Shown: one piece after another, positions 13,080-23,401 of the stretch
Layout of the letters: every line of letters starts with the position of its first letter
Numbering within the stretch: position 1 is the stretch's first letter
Assembly: GCA_009599575.1 (NCBI GenBank)
Contig: VWND01000011.1
Coordinates: 310,001-374,000 of the forward strand
Origin: Blumeriella jaapii
Lineage: Eukaryota > Ascomycota > Leotiomycetes > Helotiales > Drepanopezizaceae
DNA length: 64,000 nucleotides
Direction: 5' to 3'
Translations under genes and position numbers: made by a program
The notes under the pieces: generated by a model
Told to the model about the DNA's origin: nothing
Database searches by the model: none
The model's input: only the letters and a program-made list of their open reading frames with translations

Positions 13080-14444
13080 ATAGTGGGCTGCCTTCCCACA
13101 TTTATTCTGCGGGCACTCGAATAATGTGGGGGAAAGCAAGTGTCCCACTGCATCCAAGTGTCCCATCTCAGTTCATGATTTTTTACGATCGCATTTTAAA
13201 TTAAAACACCACCAACGCCAGATATATAATTATATAAAATTAAGACATAATAAAAGCAAGCAGTTATTTTTAGATTTTAAATCAAAAATTTAAATTTTAT
13301 TAATAAAAACTAATTTAAACAAGTGTTTTGTATGCATTTTCAATTTTTTTTTCGCTTTTTCGCATTTAAAAAGCCTATTTACATTTGTTTGCAATTAAAA
13401 TATTTTATATAATAATTCAGATTAACCTTTTTAATCGGATATAAGCTATTCGATAATTATAAAAGCTTTATTAAGCTCGCGTTTTATTATATATCAAGAC
13501 TTTCGGCAAAAAAAATGCAATTTATTATTTTTAATACGATTTTTGTTTGTTTTACAGCTTTATTGCTTTTACAACCTAAAATCCAAGGCTCGTAAGCAGC
13601 TTCTTTTACTTATTATACGCTTAAGCAAAAGCTTTTCGTAAAACTAACGGTTTTCTTTTACCTTTTGCGTCTTGTTTTTTACCTTCCGAATATAAATATT
13701 ATACCGATATTTAAAAGCTGAAAAGCATATGTAAAATAGCTAGAAAGCAAAAAAAATTATATAAGCTTTATTTAGTTTTAATAAAAGTATATTGTATTTG
13801 TACGATTCGTAGCCGTTTAATTAATACAATTTCTGATTGGAAATGCGTACAAAAACGATTTAAATTACTTTCACTTAATCAAAAATGAATATTCCGACGT
13901 AAAATTTCATATAATTTCTATAAATTCTATTCGAATGCAAGCTGAACTTACTTTTCTTCAGTTTATTATAATTAAATAACTAGCGTTGGAAGTTTTTTAA
14001 TTTAAAATGCGATTATAAAAAAATAATAAATTCAAACAAAACATTACGTTTTAAAACTTTTAATTAATAAAAATAAAACTTTTAACTTATAATTTAATAA
14101 TAGCTTTCTGTTTTTTTATCATTTATCAATTTATTACAATTAAATATCTGGCGTTGATAATGTTTTAATACAAAATGCGATAATAAAAAATTAAAAATTC
14201 AACGAAAATATGTAATTTAGTAACTTTTAATTAATAAAAATGCAATTTTTAATTTAAAATCTAAAAATAGCTTTCTGCTTTTATTACCTTTCAATTTGGC
14301 GTAATTAAATAATAATATTTTAATATAAAATGCGATCGTAAAAAATCATGAATTGAGATGGGACACTTGGATGCAGTGGGACACTTGCTTTCCCCCACAT
14401 TATCCGAGTGCCCGCAGGATAAATGTGGGAAGGCAGCCCACTAT
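13080..14444. mobile_element. Long-armed terminal-inverted-repeat element (TA target), non-autonomous
   Basis: Ends start ATAGTGGGCTGCCTTCCCAC and are reverse complements of each other. The arms are nearly identical for about 125 bp (13080-13205 and 14320-14444), and weaker inverted similarity extends to roughly 250 bp. TA is duplicated at 13078-13079 and 14445-14446. Joining the flanks restores GAATTATAGCTGTTTT, which resembles the neighbouring copy at 13046. A TA target points to a Tc1/mariner- or pogo-type mechanism. No transposase frame is present. The interior is AT-rich with a direct repeat of about 155 bp (about 13960-14115 and 14125-14285). Confidence 0.8.
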
Positions 14445-14499
14445 TATAGCTGTTTTGCTGTTTTGTTTTTTTTGTTTTCGATAGCGCTTCGCATTTTCG

Positions 14500-15230
14500 T
14501 TGAAAAAGCCTTTTTCTTTAAAATGGCCGCCATTTTCCTGCTTAGCTTTTTTTTTTTTTTTTTTATTTTTATTTTTTTATCAGCTTTTTTCTATTCTAAT
14601 TAATTGCTTTTCGCCGCGTTCGCCGCGAATTTTTAAAATGCCTTTAACTTTTATTTGCTTTCGGTGCGCCCGCCTGATTTTACGCGAAAGCATTATAAAA
14701 GACTTTTTGCTTTTTTGCGTTTTCGAGCTTCCCAGCGTGAAATGCAACCGTTGCAAAGCTTCGCATATTTAGTGCTTTCCTATAAATCTCCTAGACCTTT
14801 ATTCGAATTCGCTTTTAACTAGCTATAAATTCCTATCGTACGCGCTACCGAAGCGCAAACTTTTTTCGCGGGCCTTAACGATTTTATAAATCGTTTCGAT
14901 ACTGCTACAGCCGCTGCCGCTTTTTCTTTTTCTGCTGCCGAAACCAAAGCTTTTGCTAAAACTTTTATCGATTTTATTATTTACGACGCTTATATAAATC
15001 GTTTAAAAAAAAATAACGCTTCGGCTTTTATAATAGTCGGAGGTCGTGCGAATCGCGCCGCGGCTCGGGCTGCCGCCGCTGCTGCTGCGCCCGTTTTTGC
15101 CGGTTTAGCGGCTGCTGCTGTTTTAAAAGCCTTGGCTGCGCCGGCCTTTTTTTTTAACGACGCCAATATAAAACGTATTTTCCGACGTTTCGAAAACGTC
15201 GCTCGGACCTATTCTGACCAGTTGAATTAA
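14500..15230 (+). pseudogene. Unrecognised plus-strand Cys-/Ala-rich frame inside the chromovirus 3' region
   Basis: Frame 14500-14772 ends with a zinc-knuckle-like pattern (CFRC near the middle, KCNRCKASH at the end). From 14772 another frame continues to 15230 with only a TAG and a TAA, both at positions where CAG/CAA would fit. Its C-terminal part is strikingly alanine-rich (many GCT/GCC codons) and ends SDQLN-stop. It is antisense to the element's pol genes. It may be an antisense accessory ORF or a captured gene; I do not recognise the family. Confidence 0.4.
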
Positions 15231-15514
15231 ATTCTGGATTTTTACGAAAATATCGTAATTGCAATTTAATATTCGACTACGGCTATCGTAAAAGCTTTAA
15301 TTAGAATAAATCGAATATTCTGCGAATTCGTCTGGTACTAATTCTTTTTAGTCTGCCGCTGCTTTTAAATTTAAAAGAAATAGCGATAACGATAGAAAAA
15401 AGGATAACGATAAAAATAAATTGGCTTAGCGGCGGTTTTAAGGTTTTCTAGGTGTTTTTGTTTTTTTTTTTTTACTTCTACGGCGCGCATTCGTTACTGT
15501 TCCGTTGCTATTAC

Positions 15515-15690
15515 CTGTCGTATTTTTCAAATATTTTTTTACAACTTTTTTTGCGTTCGTAAGATAGTTTTCTGGCTTCCAGGAGTTTTCGCTTAATAAA
15601 TAGCCTTTTTATCGCATCAAATAATATCGGCTCTTTTTTGTATTTTTGTAAGCTTGTATTAATTTGATTTTGTATTTTTCGGGTTTTTAG
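15515..15690 (-). pseudogene. Chromodomain at integrase C-terminus (inner element)
   Basis: The minus-strand translation shows a Y-x-(IV)-x-x-I start, an RYYLMR-stop-KGY block (stop where Trp is expected) and SWKPENYL, the SWEPEENL-type signature. Chromodomains direct chromovirus insertion toward particular chromatin. Confidence 0.75.
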
Positions 15691-15797
15691 AATTTTATTA
15701 TATTATTTTTCGGCTCGGTATCGTTCCGATCCTGCCAAGGTTTTAATAAAAAAACGTAGAAAGTATCGTAAATACGATATTAAAAAAAAAGCTCGAA

Positions 15798-16960
15798 TTA
15801 ATAAGCTTGGCCGTGCTTATATATAATTCGCTTAATTTTAAAAAGCTTTAAATATTTATCTGAAAGCTTTCGAAAAAGTCGCAGCTGTCGAAGGTTTTTA
15901 ATCGATAATAATATTTTATCGCCTATTTGAAATTTAATTTTTTTATATTTAGCGTCGTAAAACCTTTTATAATTCGCGTTGGCTTTTTTTAGTTTTTTAT
16001 TAAATATTTTTCTTTTTTTTTGCAATATTTTAATTCGTTTTTCCGCTAACGGTACCTTTTTTTTTACGACGTCGTTTTCGACGTTGCTGCCAAGTTTTGA
16101 GTAAAAGCCGTATAATATGCGAAAAAAAGTAGAATCCGTAAAGGCGTGTATCGAATTGTTATACGTAAATTCGGCTAAAGCAAGCTTCGTAGCTTAATCG
16201 TTTTATCGATAATCGCAGTACGTGCGAAAGTAGAATTTTAAAACTTGATTTTAACGTTTCGTTTGGCTATCGGTTTAAAAATAGAAAACGGTGCTTAATC
16301 GACGTCGTATTTATAAGTGAAATATTATTAAAAACCAGAATTTATTAGTGAAAACTGACCTTTTGTTTGTAATAATTTTTTTAAAACAGCCAAAATTTTT
16401 GTAAACGTGCTATATAAATATTTTAGCTAAATCTAAAACTGAAATCGTTTTTTATATCGGTATATATTTCGACAGCTTCGTATATCGGTTTATTATAACG
16501 AATATCGAATCGTAAATACGATTTCGTTTTTTGCTAAAAAGTAAATTCGTAATAAAATCTATAGTTATTTTTTTTTAAGATTTCGTAAAGGTCGAAAAAA
16601 AAGCTAACTCGCTATAAGATCGGTGTTTTCTAGGCTTGCCTTTCTGATACTTTCTATACGTATTAACGTAACGCTTTACGTCGCTTCGTAAACCAGGCCA
16701 AAAATACTTTTTTTCGACCAGTTTTAACGTTCGCCGAAAGTTTTAATAGCCGGCGGTCGAATCGTCGTAATTAATTTTTAATATTTCGCTTTTAATAGCG
16801 CTTTTATTCGGAATATACGCGCGTTTTTTGTAACGTAATAATTTATTTTGACTTATACGCTAATATTTTTCGGATCCGGCTCGATTATTTTGCGAAGCCG
16901 ATTCGTACGTTTTTTATAATATAAAAAAATCAAATCTTTGCAATTTAAAAATAGTTTTAT
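15798..16960 (-). pseudogene. Integrase region (inner element)
   Basis: The open piece 15798-16025 contains YKRFYDAKYK, the QIGDKILLS block and LSDKYLKLF, matching the integrase tail (VGDKVLL, L-x-x-KYLGPF). Just upstream, about 16080-16220, ALAEFTYNNSIHA matches the end of the integrase core. Multiple TAA/TAG codons break the frame. Confidence 0.75.
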
Positions 16961-17399
16961 AAATCGGTTTTGCTAGCTCGTTATTAACCGTTTCGAATTA
17001 TAATAATACAGCGGCTACGCTTCGTAGTATATATTATTTGCAATTAATAATATTAGCAAAAAACAGTCCGGTAAAAAAGCTTTTTATTTAGCTCTTTCCC
17101 GCTTGCTTTTTATTTTTTAATCCCGTTAACAAAAGTTTCGAATATTCATCGGCGCGAAATAGTTTATGCCCCGATTTTAGGCGTATTTTTACTGCGAAAA
17201 ACACTCTAGAATTTCTTAAATAAGCTAATCTTAGCTTACGATACAGCGTAAGCAGCTATTCGTTATTTTTTTTTAAATCTTTTTTTAAATCTGGCCGGCG
17301 GAAAAAACCATCCGCCGGATTAAAAACTTTTGTTTTATATTCGATTGCAAAATCGTATTTAGCTAGCTCGTCGGCCCATTTCGTTTAACGTCCGTTTAA

Positions 17400-17823
17400 A
17401 CGTTTTTTCGTAAAAAAGTATTTCAAATTATAATAATTTGTACGCATAATAATAACGTCAAAAACGCTACGTAAATATTGGCTCTATTGTTTAAAAGCGT
17501 GAATTATAGCCATTAGCTTAATGTTGTAAACCTCGTATTTTTATTTTATAGGAAAAAGCTTTTTCGAATAATATGCGATAGGGTGCTAACGTACCTCCGC
17601 ATTTTCGCCGAACAATTAAAATAATATTTCGCTTATAGCGAACTTCGAAACGTTTGTTTCGATTTGAATTTTTAATCGAAAATCGAAATAGCGTAGAATC
17701 GGTGCTTAGCAAAACTTTTTTTTTAAAAATAAAAAAGCGAGCTTCGCTTCGAATAAAAAACAAAAAAGGCCCGATATTTTTCCTCGTTGCATTTTTTTTA
17801 AAAGATTTATAATAAGTCGGCAA
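17400..17823 (-). pseudogene. RNase H region (inner element)
   Basis: The open piece 17518-17823 includes a TDS motif where the catalytic TDAS of Ty3 RNase H is expected, a PYR block, and KAFSYKIKIRGLQH aligned with the ELNYEIHDKELLA-type motif. Decayed. Confidence 0.6.
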
Positions 17824-18170
17824 AGCTTAGCGTAGTTTTTAATAAAACGTTTGTAGAAATTAGTAAAACCCAAAAACATTTGAATATTTCGCTACGTAGT
17901 AAAAAAAGGCTATTTCCGAATATTATTTACTTTCCCTGAATCTATTTTAATTCCCGTAGGAATAACGACGAAGCCTAGAAACTCAATCGTATTCGTGTCG
18001 AAAGCATATTTTTTCAAATTTCCGTAAAGTTTGTTAGTACGGAGTTTTTCGAAAACCTTTTTTACCGCGTTTGTATAATCGTCGGAGTTTTCGAAAAATA
18101 TTAAAATATCGTCGAGGTAAATTACATACGTAACATTTATTAAACCGACTAAAGCTTAATTAATATACGT

Positions 18171-18656
18171 TTAAAAGATTGCTGATGCGTTCGAAAGGCC
18201 GAAGGGTAATACGCAGTATTCGAAATGTCCGTAACGAATACGAAACGCAGTTTTCCATTTATTTCTCTTTTTTATTCGAAGGCGGTGATACGCCCAAATA
18301 AAATCTAACTTAGTGAATATTTTAGCTTTTTTCAAACGGTCCAAAGTTTCGCTTATAAAAGATAAAAAAGTTCGATTTTTAACCGTAACTGCGTTTAGAC
18401 TTTTATAATCGACGCATAATCGTAAACTTCCGTTTTTTTTCGGTATAAATATTACCGGTGCGCCGGCAAAATTAATAAACTTTTTTATCCAGCTTTTTTT
18501 TAAGCTCGAATCGAAATATTCGCGCAATTCGATAAATTTAAATTCCGACAAAAAGTAAACTGGTTCCCAAAAGAAATTCTTTTCCTCCGCGAAGTTTATT
18601 CGATGTTTTATAAAATAGTGAAAAACTAAAATAACCGCGGCGGTATCGTCGAACAC
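18171..18656 (-). pseudogene. Reverse transcriptase core (inner element)
   Basis: A 161-codon open fragment with VIFIPKKNGSLRLCVDYKSLN, KIFTKLDFIWAYHRLRI, WKTAFRIRYGHFEYCVLPFG and LSNASAIF. These are Ty3/gypsy RT blocks 1-4 in order. The aspartate of the first catalytic block (KLD) is visible. The YxDD block lies beyond the fragment in decayed sequence. Confidence 0.9.
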
Positions 18657-19299
18657 GTCGGCGTAATCGTTGTATTTAAAAAATAATTAATGCTGTTTTT
18701 TAATAGCTTTTTTTAAAACGATACAAAACGTTTGCTTTTTTTTGAATTCCTTTTTGAAACGTTTAATTGTAACGAAATTAAATTATAAGCGTTCGATTAG
18801 ATATCGCTACGATTTAGCTCGAAAGCTTATAACGGGATCGATATTTCGTAACCAAAAGAACTTTAAAATAAATAAAACTCTTGGAATATTTATATCGCAA
18901 GCTACGAAATCGCTCTGTATTTTTTTAATTGTTTTATAATTATTAATAGCGCGAATAAATTGCGTATACGTGCCGTAAATAATTATTTTTTTTTTTTTAA
19001 CCGTGGATAAGTTAATACGTTTTTGAATTGGTTTTTATTTATATTTAATTAATAACTTTTGGATTACGCAGTTTTTTTCCGCGCCGCAATCGATAAAAAT
19101 TCGTTTCGTACGAATTTCGCTTTTGGCTTTTTTAATTTCGACTGAAATTATTATTTTTTATTTTTTTTTTTCGCTCGATTTTATTAGCAGCGACGAAATT
19201 AAAATCGAACGGAAGCTTTTTCCGAATTTTTAGATTTGTTAGCTTCGGAGCAGTTTAAGGCTATATATCTTTTTTTATTGCATTTATAATATTCGACTT

Positions 19300-20640
19300 T
19301 TAAACAATTGGCTATACGATGCTTTTTCTTTTAGCAGCGATTGCATTTCGAAAAATAAAAAAAATCGTTAAAAATTTTAGAATTCTAAAGAATTTTATTA
19401 AAATTATCGTTTTTTCGCTTTCGTTTTTCTTTTTATAACGTATATTCGAATCGAGGACGGTATATATTTGTTCTAGCTTTTGAATCTTAATCGTAAATAA
19501 AAATTTTTTTCTTTTTTTTCTTTTTGCGCTCGTTTCGTCGTTTATTATCTTTCGTTTCGTCGTTAATGATTTTATTAGCATTTTCGATGCGACGAACGAT
19601 TAATACTAATTTTTCGTACGAACTTATAATTGCAATATTGCTTCGTTTAATAATTTTTTTTCGAAAAATAAATCGGAGTTTTGCGAAAAGCATTTTTTTT
19701 CTAGTCGCATCGTTTGTTATTTGCAACTGCTATTCGAAATTATTTAAATAAGCAACGAAATCGTTAACTGATTTATGCTTTTTTTGTTTCGTTTTATCGT
19801 ATAAATTCGAAGCCGCGATTTTTCGATTTTCCGCATTTATTAAAAAGTCCAATATCTATTTTTTGAAATCGTCTTATATGATTCGAATATTCGTAAAACG
19901 TCGTTCGTATCCGATTCACTTTCTTTTTATTTTATCGTCGAAAGCTAAAACACAGGCGTCAATTTTCTTTTAATCGGTACAAAATGTTACTTTTTTATTC
20001 TGGCGGAAACTTCGCTTTGCACGCCGAATAAAAAATTAAGCTTTTTCAGTATTTTTCCCTCGATATATTGAAAAGTCTCTTATTTTTAATGCCCTTCGGC
20101 TCGAATTCGCTGTGTTTTTTACAAAAGATATAATATACTCAAAGGAAATGCTAAATCGTTTTTAATAAGTATTGTTATCGTAGTACTTCGAAAATATTTT
20201 ATAATAATCGCCAGCTTAGGTTATTTTTTATTTTTTTTCAGCTAGAGCGGTGTTAAAAAGTATAAAAACTTTTTCTTCGATATCTTCGAAAGCGTCAAGT
20301 TTTCGTTGGAATTATTTAATCTTTTTCGGAATTCGTCTCGGCGTCTTTTGGTTTTTTCGAATTTTTTAATTGTTTCGTAAACCTTTTTCTTAATTTTTTT
20401 TTGCTTTATTTTAGCTCGTATCTCTTTTATTTTCTTACGTTTATCGTTTTCTTTTTATTCGGCGCGGGTTCGTTTATCAGCCAAATAAATCAGAGTTTCG
20501 GTGGAAAGTTCTTCCGAATCGCTTTGAGCGTGGCCTTTTTCAGTGATTTCTTTGATAAAAAAAGTTGAAAAGTCGTCGCGTTTTAATAATAGAATATTTT
20601 CGACTTTTAATAAAACTAGTAACGTCAGGGAAAACGATGG
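19300..20640 (-). pseudogene. Probable gag region (inner element), heavily decayed
   Basis: Position between the 5' LTR and pol, and Lys/Arg-rich open fragments at 19312-19581 and 19487-19726, are the only support. No intact zinc knuckle is readable after RIP. Confidence 0.4.
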
Positions 20641-20816
20641 TACGAGGTTTTTTTAAACAGCCGAAAATGCTAGGTCTTTTTAAGTAGCTAAAAATGCTTG
20701 TTTTCTGCGAATGCGAAAGGCTATAATATCGATAATAACGATATAAATGTAGTAATATAATAAAAAATTGTTTTAATAATATCGAATTGCCGTCCCGATA
20801 AATAAAAAAATCAAAA

Positions 20817-21239
20817 TGTAAAAATTAAAAAGCAGAAAAACACTAATTTAAATAATAAAACTCAGATAAGATTGGGTTGATAATTAGACTGATTTCTACT
20901 TTTTACATTTCTAGTAAAAAGCGTGTATAAGTACAAAAGAAGGGGTGAAGCCCTCGAAAAAAGTATTTCCTAGAAAACCAAGCGAACCTTATTTAATATG
21001 CTTTTCCAGCCCTTATCCCGATCTCTTTTTATTTTTCTTAATATAATTCTAATAACTGGTTCTTTAGCAATTATTCCTATAAAGTGTTTTACTTAAATGT
21101 TATCTTCAGCCCCTATAATACTATCCGGCCCCTACGGCCTATCCGCAGAAAATGCTATTCGAGGATTGGTAGAAGGCAGAGGGTCTTGGCGGATCATCTG
21201 ACTTATACACGTGATGTTGGTTCCTGACAGATACGGCCA
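20817..21239 (-). repeat. Inner chromovirus LTR, right copy (5' LTR)
   Basis: Direct repeat of 12509-12921, ending TTCCTGACA, followed by the target duplication GATAC. Less AT-shifted than the left copy. Confidence 0.9.
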
Positions 21240-21244
21240 TATGT

Positions 21245-21479
21245 CGGTGGGTAAAATAGTCTAGGGAATCCCTAGAAAAGACTGAAGAAAGGAAAAGAAA
21301 AATAAATAAAGGTATGAATTGGACTGCGTGCCTGTGGTATTATCTAAAAGGGTGCTTTGCTTTTATATTTGTTGAAAGTAATCAGTGGCAAAGGGTTTCG
21401 AAGAAGTTTATGCTTCGATTATAACTAAAACTATTAATTTTTATTAATACAAAGTATTACCGTTTTATATTTTATCTTA
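21245..21479 (-). repeat. Outer element left LTR, second fragment
   Basis: Continues the LTR interrupted at 12508 and aligns with 33297-33531. Together the fragments give 267 bp, the same length as the right LTR. Confidence 0.85.
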
Positions 21480-22369
21480 AATAATATACGTAATCGTTTT
21501 TAACTACGATTAAAAAAAAAACATAATTTTAATAAATGCAATCTAGTTTATTTTATATGGTTTAAAAATTAATTAATTAAAAACCGAATTTTTTAGCTTT
21601 ATACTTTTTCGGTTTTTTAATTTGTTTTTGGCTTTTTTGCTATTGGCTTTTGCGGAGGGATAGCGTTTCGCTTATCGTTTGAATTATTTTGTTTATTTTG
21701 CTTTTTTGAAAAATGGCTCGATAAAATATCAGTCGAAATGTCGTTTAGACTTACGAACGTTTTGATAGCTTTTTCGTCGATAATATTATTAGGCGTCGCC
21801 GCGACGGGTGCTTTTTACGATTTTTCTTCGTAAATAATAAATTTCAGCTTTTAAACGTAATTTTACGTTTTGTAAAAAGCGTTGAAAAGTTTTGTATTAA
21901 AATCGTAGAAATAATCGATTAGTTCGTCGTAATTAAAACCGATTAACGCTTTTATTTTACGTAAAACTAATGGGTCGGATTACGGTTGTTTACCGACGAA
22001 TGCTTTTAAAAAGGCTCCGAGGCTTATAAAAAAGATTATTTTACGAAATAGTTCGAAAATAATCGTTTGCAATCGAAATTACCGAAAGTATTATAATTGC
22101 TTTCGTCGCAATACAAATAATATTAAATTGCTTATCGGATTATTGTTTTCGAAATAGTTTTTGTATTTTTGCGCCGTATAATTGTTCGAATAAATTAGCA
22201 TCGCGCCGTCGGTTTTTTAAATTCTGAATTTAACGAAAACTTTTTGCTTAATCGAAAAGCTGATAAAAATTATTTTATTTTTTATTTCGTAGCTTTCGGT
22301 TTCGTAATCCGATAAAATAGCCGAGGCTATTGTTTTAAACGCGCTGAAATACGAAAAAGCTGGGCTTTT

Positions 22370-22603
22370 TGTTACGATCCTACCAGTGGTATAGCTACCA
22401 GTGGTATAGCTGCCAGTGGTATAGGTGCCAGTGGTATGATTGCCAGTGGTGGGATTAAGGTTTGCGCACGGACCCCTACCAACCTGTATTTAATAATTCA
22501 GAGCTCCCGTTTACCTTAGAGCTCTTCACCTTAGTATTCAACGTACACGCGTATCTTTCGGCCCATATTATTCACCATGATCACCTTTAAGCCAGCTGTC
22601 ACA
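22370..22603 (+). repeat. TRIM left LTR with five-fold CCAGTGGTA motif
   Basis: Starts with five near-tandem ~15-bp units of the form ACCAGTGGTATAGCT, then a unique part ending GCTGTCACA. Confidence 0.9.
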
Positions 22604-22626
22604 TAATACTAAGGTTATACACACTC

Positions 22627-23085
22627 CGCTGGGAAGCGTTGTATCTAGCTGGGAAGCTTTGTATCTAGGCTTACGCCACCCGTACCGACGATGCATTCGT
22701 CGGTGCCTCGATCAATATTCCCTTCCATTGATCTTGTTTCCAGAGAAAGCTGGAGCCCGTCCCTCATTTCGACCTGCCTCTGCAATTCGAAACCCTTTTT
22801 CTTTCAACAATTCGACCTTTTTACCAAGCCTGTCGATTTACGAGCTCGCACCTTACTGCTACTAGAGCTTGCACCTAACTGCATACTATTTAATACGATT
22901 CGACCTTTTCGTTGAACCTGTCGATCTATTAAAGTTTGCACCTAACTGCATACAATGGCTAGCAACCTACCTCTGCTTATACGACAAAACGGCTGGCAAC
23001 CTACCCCTGCCTTTGCGACAAAACGGCTGGCAACTTACGCCTGCCTTTGCGATAAGACGGCTGGCAACCTACGTCTGCCTATAGG
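22627..23085 (+). repeat. Tandem repeats inside the TRIM
   Basis: Three repeat families are seen: a 20-bp doublet GCTGGGAAGCGTTGTATCTA (22629-22669), a paired block containing TTGCACCTAACTGCATAC (about 22868 and 22933), and four copies of a ~33-bp unit GGCTGGCAACCTACC... between about 22965 and 23085. No long frame results. Confidence 0.8.
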
Positions 23086-23166
23086 TTGAAAATATGGAAG
23101 GAAATACGGTTGGGTTCTACGGCTTCAGATCTGGGGACCAGTTCTTCAAAAGGGGGGGGGGTAGTG

Positions 23167-23401
23167 TGTTTACGATCCTACCAGTGGTATAGCTACCAGT
23201 GGTATAGCTGCCAGTGGTATAGGTGCCAGTGGTATGATTGCCAGTGGTGGGATTAAGGTTTGCGCACGGACCCCTACCAACCTGTATTTAATAATTCAGA
23301 GCTCCCGTTTACCTTAGAGCTCTTCACCTTAGTATTCAACGTACACGCGTATCTTTCGGCCCATATCATTCACCATGATCATCTTTAAGCCAGCTGTCAC
23401 A
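23167..23401 (+). repeat. TRIM right LTR
   Basis: Near-identical copy of 22370-22603; preceded by the polypurine tract and followed by CTTTT. Confidence 0.9.

Larger units (their letters stand above)
12509..21239 (-). mobile_element. Inner chromovirus (Ty3/gypsy with chromodomain), inserted in the outer left LTR
   Basis: LTRs are 12509-12921 (413 bp) and 20817-21239 (423 bp), in direct orientation, each TGTA...TGACA/TGATA. The 5-bp target duplication is GATAT (12504-12508) and GATAC (21240-21244), differing by one C-to-T. Minus-strand order is gag (~20.6-19.3 kb), reverse transcriptase (18656-18171), RNase H (~17.8-17.4 kb), integrase (~17.0-15.8 kb), chromodomain (~15.7-15.5 kb). Stops are abundant and CpA is scarce, consistent with RIP. 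The left LTR (3' LTR by transcription) is more AT-shifted than the right. Confidence 0.9.
22370..23401 (+). mobile_element. TRIM-like miniature LTR retroelement, nearly undecayed
   Basis: Direct LTRs 22370-22603 (234 bp) and 23167-23401 (235 bp) start TGTT(T)ACGATCC and end GCTGTCACA. They differ by one indel and two transitions. A perfect 5-bp target duplication CTTTT is at 22365-22369 and 23402-23406. A polypurine tract (AAAA plus a long G run and TAGTG, 23136-23166) lies directly before the right LTR, fixing plus orientation. The 563-bp interior has no pol genes, so it needs an autonomous partner. GC content and CpA are normal, so it arrived after, or escaped, the RIP that destroyed its host element. 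Confidence 0.9.

Noticed and set aside
22370..23085. Repeated ~15- and ~33-bp units considered as a CRISPR array
   Set aside because: Units are tandem without unique spacers and belong to the LTR and interior of a retroelement in a eukaryote.
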